From GWB1-54-5 sp035290085 (GTDB taxonomy: Bacteria; Patescibacteriota; Gracilibacteria; Peribacterales; Peribacteraceae): 28,133 nucleotides of DNA. Position numbers and translations under genes: made by a program. The DNA lies in assembly GCA_035290085.1 (NCBI GenBank), contig DATDVK010000022.1, forward strand, positions 1 through 28,133. The letters run 5' to 3'. The notes below the pieces were generated by a model that saw only the letters and a program-made list of their open reading frames with translations, was not told the origin of the DNA and did no database searches. The number at the start of each line of letters is the position of its first letter. Position 1 is the stretch's first letter. Shown one piece after another: positions 20,887 to 28,133 of this stretch.

Positions 20887-23547
20887 CTACCGACAGTGCC
20901 CCTGATCACAACCATTCGAACAGAAGAACGGGCCGCTTGCCACGTATGTCCTCTCATGGCAGAAGAACTCCTCTATGTTGGATGGGTCACGACAGTAGTC
21001 CGTTCTGGATACGGATCCCTTGGTGGCGGTACCGGTGACATTGCCGACTATGCCACCGTCGCTGTCGTAGCAGTTCTCGTACATGCATGTGGAATGGCAG
21101 CCGTCCCCGTACATGTTGTTCCCGTCGTCACATTCTTCCCACGGCGAATCCGTGATTCCGTCACCACACCTTGGTGTTCTGCAGTTGGTGCGGCAGCTGT
21201 CGTAGTTATTGGAATTTCCGTCGTCGCATTGTTCGCCAAGCCAAGGCTGATGGATGCCATTACCGCAGATTTCAAAGAGACAGAACTGGTCGCAGCCGTC
21301 TCCGCTCTGTGAGTTGTAGTCATCGCAATTCTCGTATCCCTGAATAATGCCGTCTCCGCAGATTGGGCGTCTGCAGTTATTGGTACATCCGTCATTGTTG
21401 GTGGTGTTTCCGTCGTCGCACTGTTCGCCAAGCCAAGGCTGATGGATGCCGTTGCCGCAGACCTCGGTGAGGCAGAAGTTATCACAACCGTCTCCAATGA
21501 TGATGTTGTGGTCGTCGCACATCTCGTTGAGGCCGGGCTGAATGTACCCGTCGCCACACGTTGCTCTTTTGCACATGTTCGTACAATTGTCCTCGTTCAC
21601 GAAGTTTGCGTCATCGCATTCTTCTCCGAGGTGTGGCTGGGCGAAACCGTTTCCACAGACTTCATCGAGACAGAAATGGTCGCAGCCGTCCCCGAATACG
21701 AGGTTGCCGTCGTCACATATCTCCACTCCGGTGAAGAGCCAACCATCGCCACAGAGGTTCAGTTTGCAGTCAACGAGGCAGAAATCATTATTGGAAATGT
21801 TGCCGTCGTCGCAGAATTCACGCTGAAAGTTCGGATCGTACCCTTTGTAGTGGAATCCGTCTCCGCAGTATGCCCAGTTGCAATCATTCCCCGTAACGCA
21901 CTCGTCGTAGTCCTCGGAATCGCCGTCATCACATGCCTCTTCGTTCGGTTTCAGGTATCCGTCGCCGCAGCGTGCCTGCCGGCAGAAGGCCGGACATTCA
22001 TCTGATGTGTCGAAGTTCCCGTCATCGCATTGCTCAAGGACGAAATTCACGATCCCGTCGTTGCAGATATTGAGTGTGCAGTTATTCAGACAGATGTCGT
22101 TATTCGAATTATTCATGTCATCGCACTCCTCCGTATTTTGGTTGGAGAAGCCGTCCCCGCAGAAAGGGAACTTACAGAATGTTGTGCAGTTGTCGTTATT
22201 GACCGTGTTTCCATCGTCACATTGTTCCCCCTGTTCGAGGATTCCATTCCCGCATGTCCTGCCACCCCCTGACCCGGAACCACCCCCAGATCCACTCCCG
22301 CCTCCCGAGCTCGATCCGCCACCAGAACCTGAACCACCGGATCCACTCCCTCCCGATCCAGATCCACCAGAGCCTGATCCGCCCGATCCACTCCCACCTG
22401 ATCCACTTCCTCCCGATCCAGATCCACCAGATCCTGATCCACCCGAACCAGAACCACCCGAACCTGAACCGCCTGATCCGCTACCTCCCGATCCAGATCC
22501 TCCCGACCCACTACCGCCGGATCCTGATCCACCAGAACCAGATCCTCCTGATCCAGAACCGCCTGATCCGCTACCTCCTGATCCGCTACCTCCTGATCCA
22601 GAACCACCTGAACCAGATCCTCCTGATCCAGAACCACCCGACCCGCTACCGCCTCCAGAACTCGATCCACTCCCGCCTCCGGATCCAGATCCTCCCGATC
22701 CGCTTCCACCCGATCCTGATCCGCTATCGCCACCTGAACCGTCTGATCCTTCAGACCCATCATCACCCTCCGGTGCATTGCCAGTTGCGTCCGGGGCTGC
22801 GGCACGCAAATCGTCGATAGTGATCAATATTGCAGTTGGCGAGGGAAAAGGAGTGACAAAATCAAATGGTGTGGCAACAACGGTGCCGAGTTCTTTGAAG
22901 AGGAGAATCTGATAGATGGCCCAGGCAACTTCATCACGTGTCATGAGCCCGGCCGGGAAGAGCCGTTCCTGGTCGTAGAGGAAGAGGTTGTACTTTTCGG
23001 CGATACCGGCGTAACGCGCGAACCACTCTTTCGGCGGGGCATCTTTGTAGCTGTAGGGGATATTCTGTTCCAATGCGAAAGCGTTCGTCAGCATCTTCAA
23101 AAATTCCGCACGGTTTATCGTAAGTGCAGGTCCGAATGTTCCATCAGGGTACCCGTGCATCAGTCCGTGCTGTACCGCACTCAATGCAAATTTCTCGTAC
23201 CAGGATTCCGCTTTGATATCCGGGAAATGTTTGTTGTTTTTAAGATCCAATACTTCATATTTTGCTGCCAGAAGCAGCATTTTCGCGGCCTCTACCCGCT
23301 GTACCGATAGGTAGCCGCGGAATGTACCGTCCGGGTAGCCGTCTATCACTTCATTGCGCTGAAGATAGAGAGCAGCAATTCCTTCGTAGCTGAACGGATT
23401 AATATCCGACAGTGTTTTCGCAGTCGTTGCATTCTCCCGTGCGCGGCTCACTGTCACTATGGTGAGCACCGTCAGGATCGCTCCCACCGCGAGCATGCGT
23501 GCGAGGGGGTACCTATGTTTGGCCTGATCTGAAACGGTGCTGGCCAT
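20887..23547 (-). CDS. SLH-domain protein with Gly/Ser stalk and twelve Cys-rich repeats, 886 aa
   Basis: The design is modular. An N-terminal membrane segment (about 18-34) precedes three SLH domains (about 49-225; VIDGYPDGTFRGYLSVQR, LMHGYPDGTFGPALTINR and a weaker third). Next comes a stalk of GSGSGG units (about 257-430), then twelve repeats of about 30-37 residues (432 to about 824) of the form CGDG...E.CDDGN...GD.C...C, the DUF4215/Myxococcus-type Cys-rich repeat. The C-terminal 60 residues hold seven more Cys. Two repeats share the identical CGNGIHQPWLGEQCDDGN. The acidic DDGN motifs could bind calcium and the cysteines should pair outside the cell, so this reads as a cell-wall-attached adhesin or surface fibre. 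It follows the gene at 23556-24716 by 8 bp and is probably co-transcribed with it. Confidence 0.88.
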   Translation of the reverse strand: MASTVSDQAKHRYPLARMLAVGAILTVLTIVTVSRARENATTAKTLSDINPFSYEGIAALYLQRNEVIDGYPDGTFRGYLSVQRVEAAKMLLLAAKYEVLDLKNNKHFPDIKAESWYEKFALSAVQHGLMHGYPDGTFGPALTINRAEFLKMLTNAFALEQNIPYSYKDAPPKEWFARYAGIAEKYNLFLYDQERLFPAGLMTRDEVAWAIYQILLFKELGTVVATPFDFVTPFPSPTAILITIDDLRAAAPDATGNAPEGDDGSEGSDGSGGDSGSGSGGSGSGGSGSGGGSGSSSGGGSGSGGSGSGGSGSGGSGSGGSGSGGSGSGGSGSGGSGSGGSGSGGSGSGGSGSGGSGSGGSGSGGSGSGGSGSGGSGSGGSGSGGSGSGGSGSGGSGSGGSGSGGSGSGGGSSSGGGSGSGGGSGSGGGRTCGNGILEQGEQCDDGNTVNNDNCTTFCKFPFCGDGFSNQNTEECDDMNNSNNDICLNNCTLNICNDGIVNFVLEQCDDGNFDTSDECPAFCRQARCGDGYLKPNEEACDDGDSEDYDECVTGNDCNWAYCGDGFHYKGYDPNFQREFCDDGNISNNDFCLVDCKLNLCGDGWLFTGVEICDDGNLVFGDGCDHFCLDEVCGNGFAQPHLGEECDDANFVNEDNCTNMCKRATCGDGYIQPGLNEMCDDHNIIIGDGCDNFCLTEVCGNGIHQPWLGEQCDDGNTTNNDGCTNNCRRPICGDGIIQGYENCDDYNSQSGDGCDQFCLFEICGNGIHQPWLGEQCDDGNSNNYDSCRTNCRTPRCGDGITDSPWEECDDGNNMYGDGCHSTCMYENCYDSDGGIVGNVTGTATKGSVSRTDYCRDPSNIEEFFCHERTYVASGPFFCSNGCDQGHCR
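21160..22254 (-). repeat. Array of twelve coding Cys-rich repeats
   Basis: The units are about 90-111 nt each. Copies 9 and 11 are nearly identical over about 55 nt at the DNA level (around 21220-21275 and 21418-21472), which points to recent duplication of a two-unit block, while the others are diverged. Confidence 0.75.
22262..22770 (-). repeat. Gly/Ser coding repeat of the SLH protein stalk
   Basis: Short units encode GSGSGG in frame for about 170 codons, with mixed codon use (GGATCC-like and GGTTCN-like steps). The plus strand carries a long open Pro-rich frame here only because the complement of Gly and Ser codons lacks stops. Slippage or assembly collapse is possible. Confidence 0.85.
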
Positions 23548-23555
23548 ATGAAAAC

Positions 23556-24716
23556 CTATGTAGTTGTGTCTGTGCTGGTGTCTTTCTCATCCATGGCTGC
23601 GAGTGCTTTTTCCAGCCGTTCAGATTTCTGCTGAGGTCCGCTCGCTATGTTCTGGGGGGGCGGGGGCGCGTCTGCTGTGCCCGTTGTGACAGATTTCTTT
23701 TTCCTGAGGAGCATGATGAATGCAAACACAATGCCGACGACGACTGCAGCTACCCCGATGAGAATTGTGCTCAGGCCAAAACCGCCTTTCTCTGCAGGGG
23801 CGGCGGGTGCTGTAGCCTGTTCTTCTTCCGTTGGCGGGATTTCAGCTTGCCCTTCTGCTGATTCCTTTGGAGTCTCTTCCCCCTCCGCTGTTTCCGCGCC
23901 GGAGATGAGTGCTTCCTGCTCTTCCAGGAGTTGCTGCAGAACCGGATCCTCTTCTGCCGGTGTGCCCGTCTGTTGCGTCGTTGCGCCTTCCGCATTTTCC
24001 ATTTCCTGGTTCACGACTTTCCCTTTACGGAACAGGGCACGGTCTGAGGAAGATGTTTCGGCGAATGCACCTATCTCTTCGATCTGTCTGAACAAGTCTT
24101 CCTGGTTAGAGTCTGCAGAGGATGTCCCTGCGGCTTCCTCTCCTGCAAGAGGATCTCCCATTTGGCCTTGTGTACCCATAGTCCCGTCGGCCGGTGCAGC
24201 TTCTGGGGAAACGGCAGGCGGTGGCGGAGGTGGCGGAGGTGGGGGAGCGTAGAGTGCTCTTCCTGCCGCTACGGACTGCATGAGTCTTGCATCCTTCTGT
24301 GCGAGGTACTGGAAGGGATCCGGTACATTCACACGGAATACGAATGCAATCGTATTTTTTTGCAGGTATGTGACGAAGAAAAATCCTGATTCGGGAACGT
24401 AGTACAGTTGTTCCTGTACGTTTGGATCTATGATGAGCTCAGGGTCATTCACGTATCCCACTGGTTGCCATGGGCCCAGGAATGCGCACCGGGGATCAAG
24501 AATATTCTGTATCATTCCTTCGTAGGTCCACTGGAGATCGTAAATGTTATCGGTCGCCAGGAGCTTCCCAAATTCGGTTTTCCTGGCTTCGCAGCTGGCG
24601 GAAGCCCAGTTGAACGGTGGCACAAACTGAGCGGTGGCCGTATGCATTACCTGCAGCCCGGCGATGGCTGAGACCACCAGGAGACCCAGTATTTTTATGG
24701 ATGGGCGGGTGAACAT
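23556..24716 (-). CDS. Membrane protein with Pro/Glu-rich outer region, 386 aa
   Basis: No family was recognised. A signal peptide (MFTRPSIKILGLLVVSAIAG, with likely cleavage after TATA) leads to an outer domain of about 140 residues with two Cys (SCEARK, DPRCAF). A run of ten prolines follows, then a long acidic Pro/Ala/Glu/Gln-rich region (about 175-310). One membrane helix (LSTILIGVAAVVVGIVFAFI, about 313-335) is followed by a basic stop (LLRKKK) and a polar tail of about 45 residues inside the cell. The ten-proline run would call for EF-P during translation. The ATG at 24716 is preferred over the frame from 24773 because of the signal peptide. It is the first gene of an operon with the SLH/Cys-repeat protein, so it may anchor or present that protein. 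Confidence 0.75.
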   Translation of the reverse strand: MFTRPSIKILGLLVVSAIAGLQVMHTATAQFVPPFNWASASCEARKTEFGKLLATDNIYDLQWTYEGMIQNILDPRCAFLGPWQPVGYVNDPELIIDPNVQEQLYYVPESGFFFVTYLQKNTIAFVFRVNVPDPFQYLAQKDARLMQSVAAGRALYAPPPPPPPPPPAVSPEAAPADGTMGTQGQMGDPLAGEEAAGTSSADSNQEDLFRQIEEIGAFAETSSSDRALFRKGKVVNQEMENAEGATTQQTGTPAEEDPVLQQLLEEQEALISGAETAEGEETPKESAEGQAEIPPTEEEQATAPAAPAEKGGFGLSTILIGVAAVVVGIVFAFIMLLRKKKSVTTGTADAPPPPQNIASGPQQKSERLEKALAAMDEKDTSTDTTT

Positions 24717-24749
24717 AGCAGTGAGGGGAATATGTGTATGTATCGAAGA

Positions 24750-24778
24750 ATTATAGCTCAAATCGCCAAACATCTCAA
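24750..24778 (-). promoter_or_regulatory. Promoter of the surface-protein operon
   Basis: On the minus strand TTGAGA (24773-24778) and a perfect TATAAT (24750-24755) are spaced by 17 nt. The predicted start is near 24743, giving a leader of about 27 nt without a Shine-Dalgarno. Confidence 0.75.
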
Positions 24779-24780
24779 GT

Positions 24781-24803
24781 GGGCCGGCTCAGGAAACCGG
24801 CCC
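24781..24803. other. GC-rich hairpin after RNase Y gene
   Basis: GGGCCGG (24781-24787) pairs with CCGGCCC (24797-24803), loop of 9 nt. It lies 24 bp after the rny stop and next to the -35 box of the downstream operon. There is no T tract on either strand, so any terminator role is uncertain. Confidence 0.5.
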
Positions 24804-24826
24804 GTACAGGCAAAATAGCGCAAAAT

Positions 24827-26383
24827 TTAGGTGGCGGAGGCCTCTATGCGTCTTTCCCTGATAACATTGACCTTAATGACGCCGGGGTAGGTAAGTTCAT
24901 CTTCTACCTTCTTGGCGATGTCCTTTGCCATTTTCTCCTGTCCGAGATCGTCGACTTTTGCCGTATCTACGTAGATGCGGATCTCACGGCCGGCGGAAAT
25001 CGCGAAGGCTCGTTCCACCCCCGGGAAGCTCTTTGCAAGCTCTTCCAGCTCCTTGAGGCGCTGGATGTAGGCTTCCATGGACTCGCGGCGTGAGCCCGGC
25101 CGTGCGCCTGAAATGGCATCCGCTGCAGCAACGATGAATGCTTCGGGTGATTCCATAGGGATATCTTCATGGTGCGCCGCAATACAGTGCACCACTTCCG
25201 GCCGCACCTTGAACCTCTTGCAGATTTCCACGCCGATTTCTACGTGCGTACCAGACACTTCGTGGTCAAGGGCTTTTCCAATGTCGTGGAGGAGGCACCC
25301 TTCTGCGACTATCTGCTCATCTGCCCCTATTTCCTGGGCGAGCATGCGTCCGATGTGTGCCATCTCCACGGAGTGCTTAAGAATATTCTGGCCGTAGCTT
25401 GTGCGGAAGCGGAGGCGGCCGATGATCTTGAGGAGATCCTGAGGGTAGTTCTTTATGCCGAGTTCGTCCGTCGCACGCTTGCCGAATTCCAGCATCATTT
25501 TGCCGACCTCCTGCTTCATCTTGTTCACGACTTCCTCAATGCGTGCCGGTTGAATGCGCCCGTCCTTAATGAGTTTCTCCATGGCGAGTTTGGCCACGTA
25601 CCGTCGTGCGAGATCGTATCCCGAAATCACGATGGCGCCGGGCGTATCATCGATGATGATATCCACTCCGGTCATCTTCTCGAATGCGATGATATTGCGC
25701 CCCTCCTTCCCGATGATTTTCCCTTTCACATCATCGGAAGGGAGCTGCACGATGGTGGCGGTAGACTCGGTGGCTACCTCAGAGGCATAGCGCTGCATGG
25801 CTTCTGCAAGCAGATTTTTTGCTTCATCCTCATACTCCTCCTGCAGGTGCTGTTTCTGGAGCTTGATCTGCGAAGCGAAGTACCCGGAGAACTCATGTTC
25901 GAGCTCCCCGGAGAGTTGTTTCTTTGCTTCCTCCTCCGAGAGCTTGGCTACCTGCTCGAGCGCAGTGCGGTGCTGTTGGCTCGCTGCTGAGAGCTCCGTT
26001 TTCAGCTTACTCACATCATCCTGCTGCGATTGCAGGTGGTTGCGCTGGCGCTCTATTCCGCGCACTTTCTCATCCAGGCTCTTCTCCTTCTCTTCCAGGC
26101 GGCCTCCCATTTTTTCCAGTTTGGTTTCCATCTCGCTTGCCTGCAGCTTTGCCTCGCTCAGGATTTCTTTGGCCTGTGCCCTGGCTTCGGCTTCGGCAGC
26201 TTTTGCCTGGTTTTTTATCTGTACTATCTGATTTTCTAGTTTCGAGAGAGCATGTTCTTTCTCATTGATTTCTGCCTGGAGGTTCGCAGAAATCTTTTTG
26301 CCCTTCGAGAACCAGAACCAGCCTGTGAGGAGCCCCAGAAACACTCCTGCCAGGAGTGCAAGAAAGACGATGGTGTATTCCAT
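24827..26383 (-). CDS. rny: Ribonuclease Y, 518 aa
   Basis: This membrane-tethered endoribonuclease starts mRNA decay. One N-terminal helix (about 3-25, IVFLALLAGVFLGLLTGWFW) is followed by a long coiled coil (about 30-200, rich in Glu, Lys, Gln and Ala). Next come a KH RNA-binding domain with GKIIGKEGRNI and an HD domain with the His366-Asp367 pair in LLHDIGKALDHE, preceded by ILKHSVEMAHI. The C-terminal block IRIYVDTAKVDDLGQEK and YPGVIKVNVIRE is typical. Length is standard. The ATG at 26383 fits the membrane helix; no clear promoter was found. RNase III, the other main RNase here, is encoded at 15908-16597. Confidence 0.96.
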   Translation of the reverse strand: MEYTIVFLALLAGVFLGLLTGWFWFSKGKKISANLQAEINEKEHALSKLENQIVQIKNQAKAAEAEARAQAKEILSEAKLQASEMETKLEKMGGRLEEKEKSLDEKVRGIERQRNHLQSQQDDVSKLKTELSAASQQHRTALEQVAKLSEEEAKKQLSGELEHEFSGYFASQIKLQKQHLQEEYEDEAKNLLAEAMQRYASEVATESTATIVQLPSDDVKGKIIGKEGRNIIAFEKMTGVDIIIDDTPGAIVISGYDLARRYVAKLAMEKLIKDGRIQPARIEEVVNKMKQEVGKMMLEFGKRATDELGIKNYPQDLLKIIGRLRFRTSYGQNILKHSVEMAHIGRMLAQEIGADEQIVAEGCLLHDIGKALDHEVSGTHVEIGVEICKRFKVRPEVVHCIAAHHEDIPMESPEAFIVAAADAISGARPGSRRESMEAYIQRLKELEELAKSFPGVERAFAISAGREIRIYVDTAKVDDLGQEKMAKDIAKKVEDELTYPGVIKVNVIRERRIEASAT

Positions 26384-26723
26384 AAGAACATTGGGGTCAG
26401 AAGTGAAAAAAGCACCTCTGAGACACCCTCTCGATTATCTGATCCGGCCGATGTTATTCACTGGAGAAACGGAAGTTCGAGTGAAGAAAATGGTCATTAT
26501 CAAGGAGTCAGTAACATGTGAGAGAGTACTCAAGTGCAGTACTGTCATCATCTTACACTGTTTGGCCACCCGGAGCGAGGATGGGGAAGAGCTTTTCTGC
26601 TAGCCAAACTCACGAAGGTAAGAGCAAAAGAAGAGTTGACAATAATCTAAAACATTGCAACGGAAGATACTTGAAATACTCAGGGCTTTCTTGCTTTCCA
26701 TGATGTAAGGAATCGCTGGCTCC
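26384..26723. other. 340-bp non-coding region upstream of rny
   Basis: No protein-like frame is present. Features seen are a 7-bp inverted repeat (GTTTGGC at 26560-26566 with GCCAAAC at 26603-26609, 36 nt between), two AGTACT palindromes at 26525-26530 and 26538-26543, and an AT-rich stretch at 26630-26660. The rny promoter and a long rny leader probably lie here, but no well-spaced box pair was found. Confidence 0.4.
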
Positions 26724-26924
26724 TCAGCGCCATTTGGTGCCTTCCAGTTGCATTCTTGCCTGTTGCTGCACTAGCTTCTGCAGCTCGCCCACGGCGAAGT
26801 CCTGCGCGAGATCGGATGGGCGGACCCGCACTTCTTCACCTTCTCCACTCAATGGTTTGAGGACGAGTGTGTCCGGATCCTCCAATCGGTCAACAAAGTG
26901 GGTATCTGTTGTTTCTCCAGTCAT
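26724..26924 (-). CDS. Small hypothetical protein, 66 aa
   Basis: No family was recognised. The chain is soluble and acidic at the start (MTGETTDTHFVDRLEDPD), with an LKPLSGEGEEVRVRPSDLAQ strand-turn-helix and a Gln-rich helical end (LQKLVQQQARMQLEGTKWR). Composition and codon use look like real coding sequence. A possible promoter (TTGAAA at 26974-26979, GAGAAT at 26950-26955, 18-nt spacing) lies upstream. It is transcribed in the same direction as rny, 340 bp upstream of it. Confidence 0.55.
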   Translation of the reverse strand: MTGETTDTHFVDRLEDPDTLVLKPLSGEGEEVRVRPSDLAQDFAVGELQKLVQQQARMQLEGTKWR

Positions 26925-26949
26925 AGCGGGGCGAGGAAAGAAGGGGGGA

Positions 26950-26979
26950 ATTCTCTGCCCCCTCCCGTTCCCTTTTCAA
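26950..26979 (-). promoter_or_regulatory. Possible promoter of the 66-aa gene
   Basis: On the minus strand TTGAAA (26974-26979) and GAGAAT (26950-26955) are separated by 18 nt, 25 nt before the ATG at 26924. The -10 match is four of six. Confidence 0.35.
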
Positions 26980-27104
26980 ACTATTGGGTTCTTACAGGGG
27001 GCAGAACGGGTTTTTTGTGGTGCGGGAGCGGCATCATCACCTCTCTGTGTGGGATTTTTCTCAGGTCTCTGGAGGGGAATAGTGTCTGCTGTTGTACTGG
27101 ACGG

Positions 27105-28133
27105 GTGTCCCGGTACTTCTCCTTTTTCTCCGGCATCTGCTTATTGGTGTTACCTATCATGGTGTCCGCACACGTTGTGATCAGCGAAGTGATGTGGATG
27201 GGATCAGACTTAAGTACGGCAGATGAGTGGGTGGAGTTGACCTCTGCCCAAACAGGGTCAGGTATATCTGATGTACAGGAACTCGGTGGATGGGTGCTCA
27301 CTGTTCTGAATAGTAAGGGGGAGGAGAAAACACTCTTCATATTTCCCGCAGGTGCAAATATTGGTTCCGGCCAGTATGTGCTTGTCGGCAATTATGCTGC
27401 AGCACACTCACGGCTCGCAGTCGAGCCGGACTTCACGACAACGGCCATGACGCTGCCGAATACAAAACTGCTGCTCCGCCTGTACGATGCGAGCGGCACA
27501 CTCATCGATACTGCAGATGACGGTGTGGGAGAACCGTTTGCCGGAGAAAATGCTTCCGGGACAGGATCCCGGCGCAGCATGGAGCGCTTCATCCTTTCGG
27601 ACTCGGGAGGAGAGAAGGGGAACTGGGCTTCTGCAAGCACTTTTCTCGGATTTGATGACGGCGCACCGCTCTATGGAACACCCGGGTTTCCGAATGGTAC
27701 CGGGCCGGCGGTGGACACTTTTGCCCCGGCCGAGGCAACAAATTTTTTCGCTTCAATTTTAAGTGGAACACTGATCACTCGCTGGATTCCGAGTGTGTCG
27801 CTTGATCTGCTTGAGCAGGAAATAATTGCAATCCCATCGATTGGATCGGGACGAGTACTCCTACCGGCAACTGCCACAGAGTGGAGCACGACTGTTGGGA
27901 GCGGAGGAAGCGTAGAACTCCGGCTTGTTTCCTTTGATCGCACTGGCAATGCTTCGGGCGGTGTGACGGTGATTACGGAGGTTACAAGTGATGATCCTCC
28001 TGACGAAAATCCAGCAGAGGGAAGTGGCACTCTCATCCATCCCGGGGTGTACATCACGGAGGTGCTCGCGAATCCCATGGGGGCAGATGACGACGAGTGG
28101 ATAGAACTTGGAAATCTTGGGACAGGATCGGTG
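27105..28133 (+). CDS. Secreted lamin-tail-domain (LTD) protein (3' end outside window)
   Basis: The frame runs open to the last base (343 codons). From a GTG at 27105 it starts with a signal peptide (MSRYFSFFSGICLLVLPIMV, cleavage after VSA), and the mature protein begins HVVISEVMWMG. An LTD-type domain follows at once: ISEVMWMGSD, ADEWVELTS, LGGWVLTV, LFIFPAGANIGSGQYVLVGN. At about residue 317 a second LTD starts, VYITEVLANPMGADDDEWIE, cut by the window edge. Between them are beta-rich sequences with DTFAPAE and SVELRLVSFD. LTDs occur in many secreted bacterial proteins and probably bind other macromolecules. An ATG at 27159 is in frame but would remove most of the signal peptide, so the GTG is preferred; TGTACT ends 6 nt before it. 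Confidence 0.8.
   Translation, partial: MSRYFSFFSGICLLVLPIMVSAHVVISEVMWMGSDLSTADEWVELTSAQTGSGISDVQELGGWVLTVLNSKGEEKTLFIFPAGANIGSGQYVLVGNYAAAHSRLAVEPDFTTTAMTLPNTKLLLRLYDASGTLIDTADDGVGEPFAGENASGTGSRRSMERFILSDSGGEKGNWASASTFLGFDDGAPLYGTPGFPNGTGPAVDTFAPAEATNFFASILSGTLITRWIPSVSLDLLEQEIIAIPSIGSGRVLLPATATEWSTTVGSGGSVELRLVSFDRTGNASGGVTVITEVTSDDPPDENPAEGSGTLIHPGVYITEVLANPMGADDDEWIELGNLGTGSV

Noticed and set aside
22007..22912. Pro-rich plus-strand protein of 301 codons
   Set aside because: It is the complement of the Gly/Ser stalk; Gly and Ser codons read backwards give Pro and others without stops. The minus-strand frame has SLH and Cys-rich domains.
26986..27016. Plus-strand terminator (GTTCT/AGAAC stem before a T run)
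   Set aside because: The stem is only 5 bp and no plus-strand gene lies upstream to be terminated.
1..28133. Alternative genetic code (TGA read as Gly)
   Set aside because: folP, the GT87-like gene and the MutY-like gene all end with TGA at the expected family length.

Overview
The window looks like a chromosomal segment of a Patescibacteria/CPR bacterium, most likely of the Peregrinibacteria/Peribacteria kind. This is an inference from gene content. There is an RNase Y gene, a pair of TrbC/VirB2-like pilin genes with no other secretion genes, two long S-layer-homology (SLH) proteins, a short-form glucan phosphorylase, and several small or divergent versions of housekeeping proteins. The code is standard, because TGA is used as a stop in several genes. 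Base composition is near 50 percent GC, and Shine-Dalgarno sequences are almost absent in front of the housekeeping genes. No tRNA, rRNA or CRISPR array was seen.

Layout. Positions 1-3,450 are accessory in character. They hold the first 388 codons of a membrane-anchored, Cys-rich protein with a very long Gly/Ser(Thr) repeat tract, a small unknown protein, an isolated ParB-like gene with its own ribosome site and terminator, and a non-coding stretch that looks like a structured RNA of about 480 nt on the minus strand (promoter near 3,443-3,471, terminator at 2,953-3,010). From 3,536 to 8,161 come an SLH protein, guanylate kinase, an asparaginase-like protein with altered active-site residues, and a glycine-zipper membrane peptide. 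From 8,305 to 12,441 are sugar and folate enzymes: phosphomannomutase/phosphoglucomutase (minus), glucan phosphorylase and dihydropteroate synthase (plus). From 12,557 to 14,291 is a two-gene pilin-like operon (minus). From 14,447 to 16,597 are a Bax-inhibitor-1 family protein, a small basic protein that may be bL32-like, NusB and RNase III. From 16,640 to 18,451 is tuf-rpsJ (minus), with an odd N-terminal extension on S10. From 18,589 to 20,873 a polytopic GT87-like membrane protein is translationally coupled to a MutY-like DNA glycosylase that has lost its Fe-S cluster ligands. From 20,887 to 26,924 (minus) are an SLH protein with a Gly/Ser stalk and twelve Cys-rich repeats, its upstream membrane partner, RNase Y and a small unknown protein. 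A secreted lamin-tail-domain protein begins at 27,105 and runs off the end.

How it fits together. The cell-surface theme is strong: three large surface proteins with Gly/Ser or Cys-rich regions, a proline-rich membrane protein, pilin-like membrane proteins, a lamin-tail protein and sugar-phosphate/glycosyltransferase genes that could supply the envelope polymer bound by SLH domains. The rest is information processing: RNase III, RNase Y, NusB, EF-Tu, S10 and MutY.

Two patterns cut across the genes. Many genes have a TATAAT-like box only 6-7 nt before the start codon and no Shine-Dalgarno, which suggests leaderless mRNAs. The two canonical intrinsic terminators (hairpin plus T tract) that were recognised both lie in the accessory region around the ParB-like gene and the RNA candidate.
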